NCBI GenBank assembly: GCA_016709335.1
Contig: JADJNC010000022.1
Location: forward strand, 30,215-94,214
Origin: Candidatus Propionivibrio dominans
GTDB taxonomy: Bacteria; Pseudomonadota; Gammaproteobacteria; Burkholderiales; Rhodocyclaceae
DNA: 64,000 nucleotides
Direction: 5' to 3'
Below, piece by piece: positions 53,872 through 64,000 of the stretch. Both the position numbers and the translations under genes were made by a program. Below the pieces are notes generated by a model. That model worked only from the letters and a program-made list of their open reading frames with translations, ran no database searches and was not told where the DNA came from. Every line of letters starts with the position of its first letter. The stretch's first letter is position 1.

Positions 53872-54235
53872 GGGGGCGACCTGGCTTCGACGTGGGTTGC
53901 AAAGCAGCGCAGGGCATACCGAGGACCAGTCACCTCGTAAATCCATCTGGAAACTACTAAACGCCAACGACGAGCGTTTTGCTCTAGCCGCTTAGGCGGT
54001 TGGACCGCTGTACTGATCGGTCTCTGGGTCAGGTGAGGCAACTCACGGCAGCGTCATTTACAGGGGCTCGCCCTTGCCAGGGTTACTTTGGCAAGGGCCA
54101 AATCCAAGGTAACTCGCCTGAAGCAAGCCTGTTCGGCCGGCGTGCAAAGGTTAAAACCCAAATGACCGGACTATGTATGTAGAACTGTCTGTAGAGGACT
54201 TGCGGACGGGGGTTCGATCCCCCCCGCCTCCACCA
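53872..54235 (+). ncRNA. ssrA: tmRNA (transfer-messenger RNA)
   Basis: Starts GGGGGCGACCTGGCTTCGAC and ends GTTCGATCCCCCCCGCCTCC then ACCA; 5' GGGGGCG pairs with 3' CGCCTCC. The tag reading frame encodes ANDERFALAA before TAG (about 53963-53995). It rescues stalled ribosomes and marks products for proteolysis. An integrase gene directly downstream indicates use of its 3' end as an attachment site. Confidence 0.95.
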
Positions 54236-54259
54236 TATTTAGATCCACTGTAGTCTTAC

Positions 54260-54306
54260 AAAGGCCAGATAACCAAGCAACAGCAAGGTTTCTGGCCTTT
54301 TTTTCG
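54260..54306 (+). terminator. Intrinsic terminator after ssrA
   Basis: AAAGGCCAGA (54260-54269) and TCTGGCCTTT (54291-54300) pair, followed by TTTT. About 25 bases past the tmRNA end. Confidence 0.8.
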
Positions 54307-54398
54307 TCCATTGACGTCCTATAAAGCCTATTGCAATCCGACGGTAACTGACGGTAACATTGACGGCAACACGTCTACCGTCAACAGGAGTTACCGTC

Positions 54399-55610
54399 AT
54401 GGCGCTTACCGACACCGCGATTCGCAATGCTAAACCGAGGGAGAAAGCGACCAAGATCACTGACGCTGGTGGGCTGTATCTGTTGCTCAATCCTAATGGT
54501 TCAAAATGGTGGCGCTTTGACTATCGTTTTGCCGGAAAGCGCAAGAGCCTTTCTATGGGCGTCTACCCAGACGTCAGCCTGAAAGATGCGCGCGAACGCA
54601 GAGACGCAGCCCGCAAACTTTTGGCAAATGAAATTGACCCCGGTGAAAATCGAAAGGTACAAAAGGATGCAAAACTGTATCGAGATAGCAACAGTTTTGA
54701 AGTCATCGCACGAGAGTGGTTCTCCAAGAATAAGCCGACCTGGGCACCCAACCACGCAGACAAAATCATCAAACGATTGGAAAACGACGTATTTCCATGG
54801 CTAGGCGGAAGACCAATTGCTGACATCACCGCCCCGGAAGTGCTGACGGTTCTACGCCGGATCGAAGGCCGAGGCACCTTGGATACCGCTCATCGGGCAA
54901 GCGGAAATTGCAGTCAGGTTTTCCGTTATGCGATCGCTACCGGACGTGCCGCACGTGACCCCGTACCTGACCTGCGAGGCGCTTTGCCACCAGCGACAGA
55001 GAAGCATTTCGCAGCAATCACCGAGCCGGCCAAGGTGGCCGAACTGCTGCGCGCCATAGATGCCTTTAAAGGCACATTTGTAGTCCGCTCCGCCCTCCTC
55101 CTTGCCCCACTCCTATTCGTACGACCTGGCGAACTGCGACGTGCCGAGTGGTCAGGTTTTGACCTTGATAAGGGCGAATGGAGCTACTTTGTCACCAAGA
55201 CGAAGACTGATCATCTTGTACCGCTGGCAACGCAAACCCTAACCATCCTGAGAGAACTACAGGCATTGACTGGGCATGGCAGATACGTTTTTTCCGGTCG
55301 CGATCCGCAAAAAGCCATGAGCGAGGCGGCTGTCAATGCCGCCCTTCGTCGCCTGGGATACGATACCAAAACAGAAATCACTGGTCATGGCTTCCGTGCA
55401 ATGGCACGGACTATCCTGCATGAAGAGTTGCACATCAAGCCGGAAGTAATCGAGCACCAGTTAGCTCACTCTGTACCTGATGCACTGGGCACTGCGTACA
55501 ACCGCACAAAGTTTCTGAAAGAGCGCAAAACCATGATGCAGGAATGGGCTGACTATCTGGACAAGATCAAGGCTGGGGCAGAAATCATTTCCATGCACTC
55601 AGCAGCGTAA
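54399..55610 (+). CDS. int: P4-type site-specific integrase
   Basis: A 403-residue tyrosine recombinase from ATG 54399 with RBS AGGAG. The DUF4102 N-terminal arm-binding domain (MALTDTAIRNAKPREKATKI, GGLYLLL, FRFAGKRKSLSMG-like text) is followed by a core-binding domain and a catalytic domain with Arg (LLFVRPGELRRAEWSGFD), HxxR (HGFRAMARTILHEEL) and Tyr (DALGTAYNRTKFL). It lies 160 bases past ssrA in the same direction, the classic arrangement of islands integrated at tmRNA genes. No frame breaks. Confidence 0.94.
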   Translation: MALTDTAIRNAKPREKATKITDAGGLYLLLNPNGSKWWRFDYRFAGKRKSLSMGVYPDVSLKDARERRDAARKLLANEIDPGENRKVQKDAKLYRDSNSFEVIAREWFSKNKPTWAPNHADKIIKRLENDVFPWLGGRPIADITAPEVLTVLRRIEGRGTLDTAHRASGNCSQVFRYAIATGRAARDPVPDLRGALPPATEKHFAAITEPAKVAELLRAIDAFKGTFVVRSALLLAPLLFVRPGELRRAEWSGFDLDKGEWSYFVTKTKTDHLVPLATQTLTILRELQALTGHGRYVFSGRDPQKAMSEAAVNAALRRLGYDTKTEITGHGFRAMARTILHEELHIKPEVIEHQLAHSVPDALGTAYNRTKFLKERKTMMQEWADYLDKIKAGAEIISMHSAA

Positions 55611-55653
55611 TTTCTGTTCCGAGGGATTGGCAGATGGATACCGATCTACCCTA

Positions 55654-56736
55654 TCACTCGAACGTCACTTTCATACTCGTCGGCGGTGGCACCGACTCGT
55701 TGTCCAGCCTGGGCTCTTTGCGTAATCCGTGTCCGTAGCTTGCGAAGTATGACGCCCCAATTCCAGTACGGACATGTCCCGCCTCACGGGATACCGTCCG
55801 GCAGGCCTGCAGATGGTTTTCACGGGTCAGCCCCAATGGCGGGATGGGCAGGGCGACGGCCGTTCCGTACTGATTCGATGCCGCCACTTCAATCGGGCTC
55901 AGGAATCCCGATTCCTCCCGATACAAGCGTTGAAGATTGCCGTGCCGCAGTCCGTGGGGGGTCACACCGAGCTGATCCTTGGTGATCATCAAGCGACGCA
56001 TAAACCCATAAAAACGTCCTTGCGCCTGGAGCCAGGTGCAGTCCGGCCACCTCAGTCGTTTGATCCGACCTTCCGTCGCCACCCGGCAGGCCCACGCGAA
56101 CGCTTCACGCTGCGCCTCGTTGCGGATAGGAACCTGCCGGGGCTTACCGCCTTTCGTGCCCTCAAAGACTTCAATGGCCCTACCCCCGTCAATCAAGGCA
56201 TTGCCCGGGCGCATCTCGATGCTTTCCTTCACGCGCAAACCGAAGAAGTGCTGCAGGGAGAGCATCACCGCCAGACGTTCATCGATCGATTTGGCAAACT
56301 CGATCATCTTCAGCGGATCGACGCCGTTGGCCGACCACGACAGATTCACCCGCGTCGCGGCATGGCGCTGCGTCCGCTCCTTGGGGAAGTAGTCCTCCAT
56401 ATCCAGAACGACATTCCGTTTTCCCAGCCAGCCGGCCAAAGTGCGCAAGGCGGACAAGCGGTTATGGAGAAATTCCGCAGATCGGCCCTCTTTCTCCCAG
56501 TAACTCATCAAGGCCTGAACGTGCTTCGGGCTCAGCGAGGCCAGCTTCAGAATTCGATACCCCAGCACCCACAGTTGCGCCACGGAGGCGCGAATGTGCA
56601 TACGTCGTTCTTTTCCCGTCTTGGTCGAGCACAAACCAACGCCCGAGGCGCGAACTTTCAAATGGGGTTCGATCTGGCGATCAATATCGTCCTGTACGGA
56701 CTTCGGCAGCACTTTGGCTGCCAGGGACTTCTTCAT
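55654..56736 (-). CDS. Second phage-type integrase
   Basis: A 360-residue tyrosine recombinase on the opposite strand, convergent with the first. It resembles the Integrase_1/phage integrase N group of integrative elements: SVAQLWVLGYRILKLASLSP, HFFGLRVKESIEMRPGNALI (Arg), LGVTPHGLRHGNLQRLYREE (HxxR) and AGHVRTGIGASYFAS (candidate Tyr). Start ATG 56736 overlaps the stop of an upstream small frame (ATGA). It belongs to a different subfamily from the P4-type gene, so two elements may be nested here. Confidence 0.85.
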   Translation of the reverse strand: MKKSLAAKVLPKSVQDDIDRQIEPHLKVRASGVGLCSTKTGKERRMHIRASVAQLWVLGYRILKLASLSPKHVQALMSYWEKEGRSAEFLHNRLSALRTLAGWLGKRNVVLDMEDYFPKERTQRHAATRVNLSWSANGVDPLKMIEFAKSIDERLAVMLSLQHFFGLRVKESIEMRPGNALIDGGRAIEVFEGTKGGKPRQVPIRNEAQREAFAWACRVATEGRIKRLRWPDCTWLQAQGRFYGFMRRLMITKDQLGVTPHGLRHGNLQRLYREESGFLSPIEVAASNQYGTAVALPIPPLGLTRENHLQACRTVSREAGHVRTGIGASYFASYGHGLRKEPRLDNESVPPPTSMKVTFE

Positions 56737-56927
56737 GTCATTCTCCTTGACCCGGCGTGAGGCGTTGCCTCTGCGCGGTCTGCTATCACTTCAAGAAAGA
56801 ACGCAGGTCCCGCTTGATCCGGGAACTTGCGCTCAACCACTGCAACATCGCGCAGTGCAGCGGATAGCAATGCTTTCTCCGCACACTCGCGCATTGATAC
56901 TCCTTGGCGGTGCTTTTCCATATCCAT
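56733..56927 (-). CDS. Small protein upstream of and coupled to the second integrase
   Basis: A 64-residue frame from ATG 56927 (MDMEKHRQGVSMRECAEKAL) preceded by GGAG at good spacing and ending in the TGA of an ATGA overlap with the integrase. Mostly helical and charged. No family recognised; an excisionase or regulator is possible from position only. The open frame extends further upstream without support. Confidence 0.45.
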   Translation of the reverse strand: MDMEKHRQGVSMRECAEKALLSAALRDVAVVERKFPDQAGPAFFLEVIADRAEATPHAGSRRMT

Positions 56928-57110
56928 TGAATCTCCATAAGTAGATTTTCCATATCTTCTCGACGGCGGTGACATCGAGTGCGCAAAGGCGCGGGTCACC
57001 CGGGAGCCACGGGCGACAAGCTGTAAAACGTTCAGCGGTGAAATGGCGTGGTGTTTAGAAATTTGAATCAATGACGATTGCTCCAGCATTTCTGGTGGAA
57101 GCGCAACCAA

Positions 57111-58268
57111 CCTTTGGGCTCACAGCCCTTGGGTTCAATCTACTGGCCTTGTCCGATCACATCGGCAAGGAAGCATCGCGCAAGCGCGATAAGGAGCACC
57201 CTTGAAAGAATGTCCCTCGGGGAAATTTTCCCCGGCACCAGAGTTGATCTCTGCAGCCGCGTCACAGCGCTGCAGTCCAGTCGTTTCGCACAATCACATT
57301 GCGCGCTACGCTGCTTGTTCGTAAGGAATTACACCGGTCCCGCAAGGGAACTTTTGCACCTGCCACCAGTGCCGCGGTTGTGCTGTTCAGTGAGGGTTGA
57401 CGGGATGGCCCGTGTCTCAGCCGATGCTGTCCCCTAGGGACAAGCGCACAGCAATTCCATTTGTTGAGGTCAAGCCAGGGCCAAATCGAGGGCGAACAGA
57501 AACCGCTTCGTTCGAACATCAATTCGAGCATCAAGGCTCATTGGCGATTTACACCAAGGGTTTCCTGCGGCACTGGCAGGGGATCAGGCAATCAAGCCGG
57601 TGATTGTCCTTGACGGACACTGGATGCTCTTGGAGCACCCTTTTTGAGTTTCCTAGCGGCTCGGCTAGAAGATGGCGTGAACCTTATCAGTCCGGCTTCG
57701 ACTGATTCCTGGAGGTTCTCGTATTCCAGGGTGGTCCGGCAAGGACGCACAAAATACAAACGAATTGTTATGGAGATTCTGGGTTCGTGTCAAGCGTCTT
57801 TTCCAACCAGGATTGAGCCTGAGCACGGGTAAAAGGATCGATCATTCAGGGCATGGTGATCGACATGTACGAGAAGAAGCGGGTGACGCCGGAACAGCTA
57901 CGGGAGTTTCCAGTGGCGAGTTCGGGGGGCGAATTTTGAGGATGCGGACATGACGTGGAACGCTTCCGTGACTCTCCGGAATCTACGTAAACTTTCTACG
58001 CAAACTTTCCATCACCGATCGATACCATTTATCAAACACCGAATAGAACCAGACGGGCTATAGAAATCGATGTTCGTCAGGTTATCGACCTTTTTTATGT
58101 TGAGGTTGACGTCGAGCGTAAGCTGACCAGGTTGGACCAGAGTAAACCAAACTCCGGCACGTGAAGTACAGACGAGGTAACACACCACTAAAATAGCGCG
58201 TGTGCTTTTTCTGGCGTGAGGATGGTGCGCACTAGGTTGAATTTGTGGACTACCACCAGGAACTGAAC
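57111..58268. other. 1.2-kb stretch without a convincing gene
   Basis: Short frames exist on both strands but none has family content, a good RBS or consistent codon use. GC is lower than in the core genome. It may hold decayed island DNA. No repeat of the ssrA 3' end (GGTTCGATCCC) was seen here. Confidence 0.4.
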
Positions 58269-58574
58269 ATGGCTGAGCTACTTGACGAAATCCACCCCGG
58301 TGAAATTCTTCTGGAGGGCTTTATGAAGCCGATGGGAATTTCGGCCCGTCAGCTTGCGGCCGACATCGACGTCTCCCCCAGTCGCATCAGCGAGCTGGTG
58401 CACGGTTCGCGCCCGATTACCGCCGAAACGGCACTGCGCCTGGGTCTGTTTTTCGGCATGGACCCTCGCTTCTGGCTGAACCTGCAAACGGAGTACGACC
58501 TGCGGGTTACCGCGCGGGCCATTCAAGAAAAGATCACTCCTCGAATCCGAGTTTTTCATCGAGCTGGCCCCTGA
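58269..58574 (+). CDS. higA: HigA-family antitoxin
   Basis: A 101-residue protein from ATG 58269: LLDEIHPGEILLEGFMKPMG, an HTH (ISARQLAADIDVSPSRISEL), then TAETALRLGLFFGMDPRFWL. This is the canonical HigA antitoxin text. The usual end QEKITPRI is followed by a divergent tail (RVFHRAGP). No HigB toxin gene precedes it in 58000-58268, so it is an orphan. Confidence 0.85.
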   Translation: MAELLDEIHPGEILLEGFMKPMGISARQLAADIDVSPSRISELVHGSRPITAETALRLGLFFGMDPRFWLNLQTEYDLRVTARAIQEKITPRIRVFHRAGP

Positions 58575-59095
58575 GTCGTTTAGAAGTGATCAACCCTCTC
58601 CACAAAGGGTGTCCATCGGTTGCGGATGAAATTGTTTCTTGAACTTCGGCAGTCGGCTAAAACCGTCCGTAGCAGCCCCGAAAAATCGAGTTGCGCGAAC
58701 GGCAGCTTACTCATCAGAGAGCGGTCGCTTGGCACTGTATTAGGTCGGACTGCTTGTCGGCCTCAGCGGACATTGAGGGTTTCGCACCCGGGTGACTGCT
58801 CCGCTTCGCATTGCCGCCATTCAAGCGGTTCCAAGCAAAAACCAATCACGACATGGCGGAGTGGCGGCTTATCGAAAAACGCTAGTCACCCTTTCTACCC
58901 CTATGTTTAGCCCGGCCATTGGATAAGGCTTCTAGTTGACCGTACATGCCAGTCTCGTAGATACTCACTTCGATACTTTCGGAGGCCCCAAATTTGAATA
59001 TCCTGATTTCCACGGGCCATTTGTGGAGCCTTCATCCGTGTTGTGTAATCAGGCGACCCCTGACCTGAATTCTGCATGCAGACAGGGGTGGACAT
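58575..59095. other. 520-base gap upstream of the PTS genes, no gene seen
   Basis: A 96-codon frame at 58620-58910 is Ser/Arg/Cys-rich, lacks an RBS and reads like translated repeat, so it is not called. A 7-bp inverted repeat (ACCCCTG at 59056-59062, CAGGGGT at 59083-59089) lies just upstream of the PTS start and could be an operator. Its right arm also serves as the purine-rich RBS region. Confidence 0.4.
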
Positions 59096-61627
59096 ATGAC
59101 TCCTCCCGCAGCCCGACTCAAAATAGTAGCCCCACTCTCAGGTGTCCTGGTTCCACTCGAATCGGTACCCGATCCAGTCTTTGCCCAGAAGATGGTCGGC
59201 GATGGCGTTTCACTCGACCCTACTTCGGGCAACCTGCTCTCACCGGTGGCCGGCACCATCACCCAGTTGCACCAGGCCCACCACGCGCTGACCATCACCA
59301 CCGAGCAGGGCATCGAAGTGCTGTTGCATATCGGCATCGATACCGTGCTGCTCAAGGGAGAGGGATTCACGGCGAAGGTGCGCCAGGGCGAACAGGTAGA
59401 AATCGGCCAGATACTGATCACCTTCGACGTCGATCTGGTTGCCCGTAAGGCGCGCAGCCTGCTGACCCAGATCCTGATTGCCAACGTTGAAAAGGTTGCT
59501 CGCTTCCTGCCGGCGAGTGGCACTGCTGTCGCCGGCGAGTCGGTGGTCTTGACACTGGAACTGGCCAGCGCCACGGCAACTGCCGAAGTCGCTACCGGCC
59601 ATTCCCTCACCGGCGAGACGCTCAGCCTGCCCAATCCCACCGGCCTGCACGCTCGTCCAGCCGCAGTGCTGGCGGCAGAAGCCAAGAAGTTCAAGTCCGA
59701 CATCCGCATCGTTCGCGGCACCGACGAAGCCAACGCGAAGTCCGTGGTGGCAATCATGGGGCTCGCCACCCAGCATGGTGACGCAATCAGAATCAAGGCC
59801 ACCGGCCCCGACGCCAACGAGGCGATCCGCCAGATTTCGGCGCTGCTCGCCAATGGCTGCGGCGAGAAGCCGGGCGAAGTGCCACAGATGCCTGCCCTCG
59901 CCGCTACGGTACGCGCCGTTGCTGCATCGGCCGACGAGTTGATGGGGGTTTCGGCTTCGCCGGGACTCGCCGTCGGTCGCATCATTCAATACCGCCACCA
60001 GACGATAGACGTCGCCGAAAGCGGCGAGACGCCGGCGCGCGAGCGCAGCAAGCTCGACGCTGCGCTGCATGAAGCGCACGGACAAATCGAAGCCCTCAAG
60101 AGTCAGCTTGCCGACCCGGCCAAAGCGCAGATCCTCGAAGCGCACCAGGAACTGCTCGAAGACCCGGATCTGGTGGACCTCGCGATCGAAGGCGTCAGCC
60201 AGGGAAAGAGCGCCGGCTTTGCCTGGCGTGCCGCTTTCTCGCAATACGCGAGCCGCCTCGAAAGTCTCGAAGGCGCGAACAACGCGCTGCTGCGCGAACG
60301 CGGCAACGACATCCGCGATGTCGGCCGCCGCGTTCTGGCGCTGCTCGCCGGTATCAAGCAGGCGCAGATCGTGGTGCCTGAAGGATCGATCCTGATTGCC
60401 GAAGAACTGACTCCCTCCGACACGGCGTCGCTCGACCGTAGCAAAGTGCTCGGTTTCTGCACCACCACCGGTGGCGCAACGAGCCACGTGGCGATCATCG
60501 CCCGCTCGTTCGGAATCCCAGCCGTGCGGAATCGACGAGAGCGCGCTGGCGCTGGCAGACGGCCTGCTGGTCGTTCTCGACGGCTCTAGGGGAATTCTGA
60601 ACCGTAAACCTGGGGAAGCTGAAATCGCCGAGGCCAATGAGCGCGTTGCCCGTCAGGCCGTCAAACGCGCCGATGAAAAAGCGGGCGCTGCCGCACCGGC
60701 AGTGACAACCGACGGTCAACACATCGAAGTGGTCGCCAACGTACGCAACGCAGAGGACGCCCGCGAAGGGGTTGCCAACGGCGCCGAAGGCGTCGGCCTG
60801 CTCCGTTCCGAGTTTCTCTTCGACGACCGCGATACCGCTCCGGACGAGGATGAACAAGCGGCGGCCTATACCGCCGTAGCCGAGGCGCTCGGTCGCGAAC
60901 GTACGCTGGTCATTCGCACGCTCGACGTCGGCGGCGACAAGCCGCTGCCTTACCTGCCGCTGCCCAAGGAAGACAACCCCTTCCTCGGCCTGCGCGGCGT
61001 GCGCGTGAGTCTCGACTACCCGGAGATATTCCGCATACAACTGCGTGCAATTCTGCGTGCTGCCCGCCTGGCAAAGCTGCATATCATGTTCCCGATGATC
61101 GCCACGCTCGAGGAATTGCGAGAGGCGAAGGCGATACTTGCCGCAATACTTGCCGAGGAACACGCTGCCACCGGCCGCACCAATGTGCAGGTTGGAGTAA
61201 TGATCGAAGTGCCTTCTGCGGCGGTAATGGCCGAGCAATTCGCCCGCGAAGCCGATTTCTTTTCGATCGGTACCAACGATCTCACCCAGTATCGCTGGCC
61301 ATGGACCGCGGCCTGCCAAACTCGCCAAGAAAGCCGACGCCCTGCACCCGGCCGTGCTGAAGATGATCGCGCTGGACCTGCGAAGGCGCGCACAAGCACG
61401 GCAAATGGGTTGGCGTATGCGGTGGCATGGCTTCCGATGCTTTGGCCGTGCCGATATTGATCGGCCTCGGTGTCGACGAACTGTCGGTGTCGGTGCCGGC
61501 AATTCCGGCGATCAAGGCGATGGTCAAGCGCCTCTCGCTCGCCGAGTGCCGGCTACTGGCACAGGAGGTCGTCCAGATGGGTACCGCCGGCGAAGTGCGC
61601 GCGCGCCTGGCTGCCTTTGCCGATTGA
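59096..61627 (+). CDS. Fused PTS phosphotransferase EIIA-HPr-EI (apparent frameshifts)
   Basis: Multiphosphoryl transfer protein that takes phosphate from PEP and feeds a sugar permease. Residues 1-~150 are EIIA-Glc type ([18 protein letters not shown], phospho-His). Residues ~175-265 are HPr ([20 protein letters not shown]). From ~280 it is Enzyme I, with [20 protein letters not shown] (phospho-His), [11 protein letters not shown], and IGTNDLTQY. Frame breaks at about 60528, 61290 and 61375; the last part reads [20 protein letters not shown] to 61627. About 840 residues when joined, typical of NagF-like fusions. Confidence 0.85.
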
Positions 61628-61656
61628 CACTGGTTCCCCTGCAGGAGTCTCCAGCC

Positions 61657-63441
61657 ATGTTCAAAAATGCTTTCGCCGTACTTCAGAAAGTCGGCAAATC
61701 GCTGATGCTGCCGGTCGCCGTGCTGCCGGTGGCAGGCCTGCTGCTGGGTATCGGTGCAACCGATTTTCACACCCAGAACGAAGTCATTCTGGCCATCCTG
61801 TCGCTGATGAAAAACTCCGGCGACGTGATCTTCGGCAACCTGCCGTTGATCTTCGCCATCGGGGTGGCGCTCGGCTTCACCGCAGAACGACGGTGTTGCG
61901 GCGATCGCCGCGACGATCGGTTTCTGGTCATGACCGTCACGCTGGGAGTCATGGCCGGCATCATGGGCGTCAAGACGGACACGATCATGGGACTGCCCTC
62001 AATCCAGACCGGCGTATTCGGCGGCATACTGGCCGGCGGCCTCGCGGCCGCCATGTTCAACCGCTTCTACCGCATTGCGCTGCCCACTTACCTCGGCTTT
62101 TTGGCGGCAAGCGCTTCGTACCGATCGTCACCGCCATCGGAGCCATCGCGCTGGGCGCCGCGCTGTCGGTCATCTGGCCGCCGATCGGTGGCGGCATCAA
62201 GACTTTCTCGCACTGGGCCGCGGTCAGCGATCCACGCACCGCAGCGACAGTCTATGGCTTCCTCGAACGTCTGTTGCTCCCCTTTGGCCTGCACCACATC
62301 TGGAACGTGCCCTTCTTCTTTGAGGAAATGGGTCCGTTCTCGACGCTTCCGGCAAGGTGGTGCATGGCGACATCAACCGCTTCTTCGCCGGCGACCCGAC
62401 CGCAGGTGTCCTCTCGGGAGCCTTCCTGTTCAAGATGTTCGGCCTGCCGGCTGCGGCCATCGCGATCTGGCATTGCGCCAAGCCAGAGAACAGGCTTCTC
62501 GTCGGCGGCATCATGGTTTCGGCGGCGCTGACTTCGTTCCTGACCGGGATCACCGAGCCAATCGAGTTCGCCTTCCTCTTCGTCGCGCCGATCCTGTACT
62601 TCATCCACGCCTGCCTGGCCGCCTCCGCGCAGTTCATCGCCAATACGTTGCACATGCGCATGGGCTTCACCTTTTCGCAGGGCGGCATCGACTTCCTGAT
62701 GTTCAACTTGATCGGCGACAAGTCGCAGAACGCGTGGTACGTTTTCATCCTCGGACCAATCTACGCGGTGATCTACTACGTCGTTTTCCGCTTCGTGATC
62801 CAGAAGTTCAATCTCAAGACCCCCGGTCGCGAAGACGTCGTCGAAGGTGCTGGCCCGACGGCGGTGAGCGAAGGCAAGCACGGCAAGGCGCGCGACCTGG
62901 TGCTGGCTTTCGGTGGCCGCAACAACATCACCCAGCCTCGACGCCTGCATCACCCGCCTGCGCGTTGCCGTGAAGGTTCCGGCCAAGGTCGATCAGGCCA
63001 GACTAAAGGCACTGGGCGCCTCGGGTGTCATGACCATTGGCAATGGTTTTCAAGCCTCTTGGACCGCGGTCAAACTTGAAGGGCGAGATGGAAGACTACC
63101 TCAAGGTCGCGGGTACGGAAGCCGATGGGCCTGCCGACGCCAGCGCAACTCCTGGCGAAGAAATCGCTGCCACGGTGTCGGCGTCGGTCGTGGTGGACGC
63201 TTCTGTGCGCGAAACGGCCGGCCCGTTGCTGGCTGCGCTGGGCGGGCGTGCCAACGTGCGTACTCTAGAAGCGGTGGCTTTGACCCGGCTGCGGGTGGAA
63301 TTGGCTGACACAACACAGTTCAACGAGGCTGCCGCCAAGCTCGCCGGCGTCGTCGCGGTCATGACGGCCGCTCCTGGCGTGCTGCACCTGATCATCGGCG
63401 ACAAAGCGGCGCAGTTTGCCAGCGTCATGCAGGCTGCCTGA
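61657..63441 (+). CDS. PTS EIICB sugar permease, NagE/PtsG type (apparent frameshifts)
   Basis: Membrane permease of the glucose/N-acetylglucosamine PTS family. The EIIC start is [20 protein letters not shown]; later blocks are [36 protein letters not shown] and [21 protein letters not shown] first EIIB domain has the phospho-Cys segment [12 protein letters not shown] second EIIB-like domain at the C-terminus ([20 protein letters not shown] then LTRLRV) lacks the cysteine. At least six indels (~61888, ~61925, ~62101, ~62340, ~62935, ~63053) change frame. N-acetylglucosamine is the likeliest substrate, but glucose is not excluded. Confidence 0.82.
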
Positions 63442-63466
63442 AGCGTTGATCTCTTGCCCGCGGTAA

Positions 63467-64000
<534 letters not shown>

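Noticed and set aside
55774..56760. 328-codon plus-strand open frame antisense to the second integrase
   Set aside because: The minus-strand frame shows integrase motifs (R, HxxR); this one is its shadow.
58620..58910. 96-codon plus-strand open frame
   Set aside because: No RBS, Ser/Arg/Cys-rich text and repeat-like sequence; not supported as a gene.

Overview
The window reads as a chromosomal segment of a betaproteobacterium, most likely Rhodocyclales-like (for example an Accumulibacter or Dechloromonas relative). This is inferred from the housekeeping order gyrA-pheA-hisC-tyrA-aroA/cmk-rpsA-ihfB-lapA-lapB-rfaE-hldD-cysM, from the fused AroA-Cmk protein, from a tmRNA tag of the ANDERFALAA type and from GC-rich codon use. 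Lineage is not proven from the sequence alone.

Region 1 (1-6.6 kb): the 3' end of an unrecognised gene, then a complete Na+-translocating NADH:quinone oxidoreductase operon, nqrABCDEF, with the assembly factor gene nqrM. The last codons of nqrM run into a decayed IS1634-type transposase.

Region 2 (6.5-22.2 kb): a mosaic accessory island. It holds IS remnants, a frameshifted secreted DsrE-like protein, a truncated tyrosine recombinase, a block of envelope and ion-homeostasis genes (coiled-coil membrane protein, YihY/BrkB, P2-type cation ATPase, PAP2 remnant, NhaA, DUF2254), a truncated IS91 transposase, and an intact IS91-type transposase behind a decayed tyrosine recombinase. The segment from about 8.0 to 22.0 kb is bounded by inverted copies of one ~97-bp sequence. 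A 32-bp perfect inverted repeat element (21493-21910) contains palindromes that resemble recombinase core sites. The island stops just before a tRNA-Ser(CGA) gene.

Region 3 (22.3-53.7 kb): core genome, mostly on the minus strand. It covers peptidoglycan turnover (mltF), serS, rarA, lolA, ftsK, a Crp/Fnr regulator, trxB, an Smr protein, a toxin-antitoxin remnant, glnB, nadE, an exonuclease, cysM, LPS heptose genes (hldD, rfaE), lapAB, ihfB, rpsA, aromatic and histidine amino acid genes, gyrA, an SAH/MTA deaminase, an OmpA-family protein and ubiG. A dispersed CTTGGTG-type repeat occurs in three intergenic gaps.

Region 4 (53.9-59 kb): ssrA (tmRNA) followed at once by a P4-type integrase, a second integrase on the other strand, a HigA-like antitoxin without its toxin, and about 1.7 kb with no convincing gene. 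This looks like a small or decayed island at the classic ssrA integration site.

Region 5 (59.1-64 kb): a sugar PTS locus with a fused EIIA-HPr-EI protein, a NagE/PtsG-type EIICB permease and the start of a GH1 beta-glucosidase.

Quality caveat: single-base, often homopolymer, indels break many genes (rarA, hldD, rpsA, gyrA three times, the deaminase, ompA, all PTS genes). Because gyrA and rpsA are essential, most of these are probably sequence errors, with density highest from 47 to 64 kb. Frame breaks in the mobile-element genes may be real decay.
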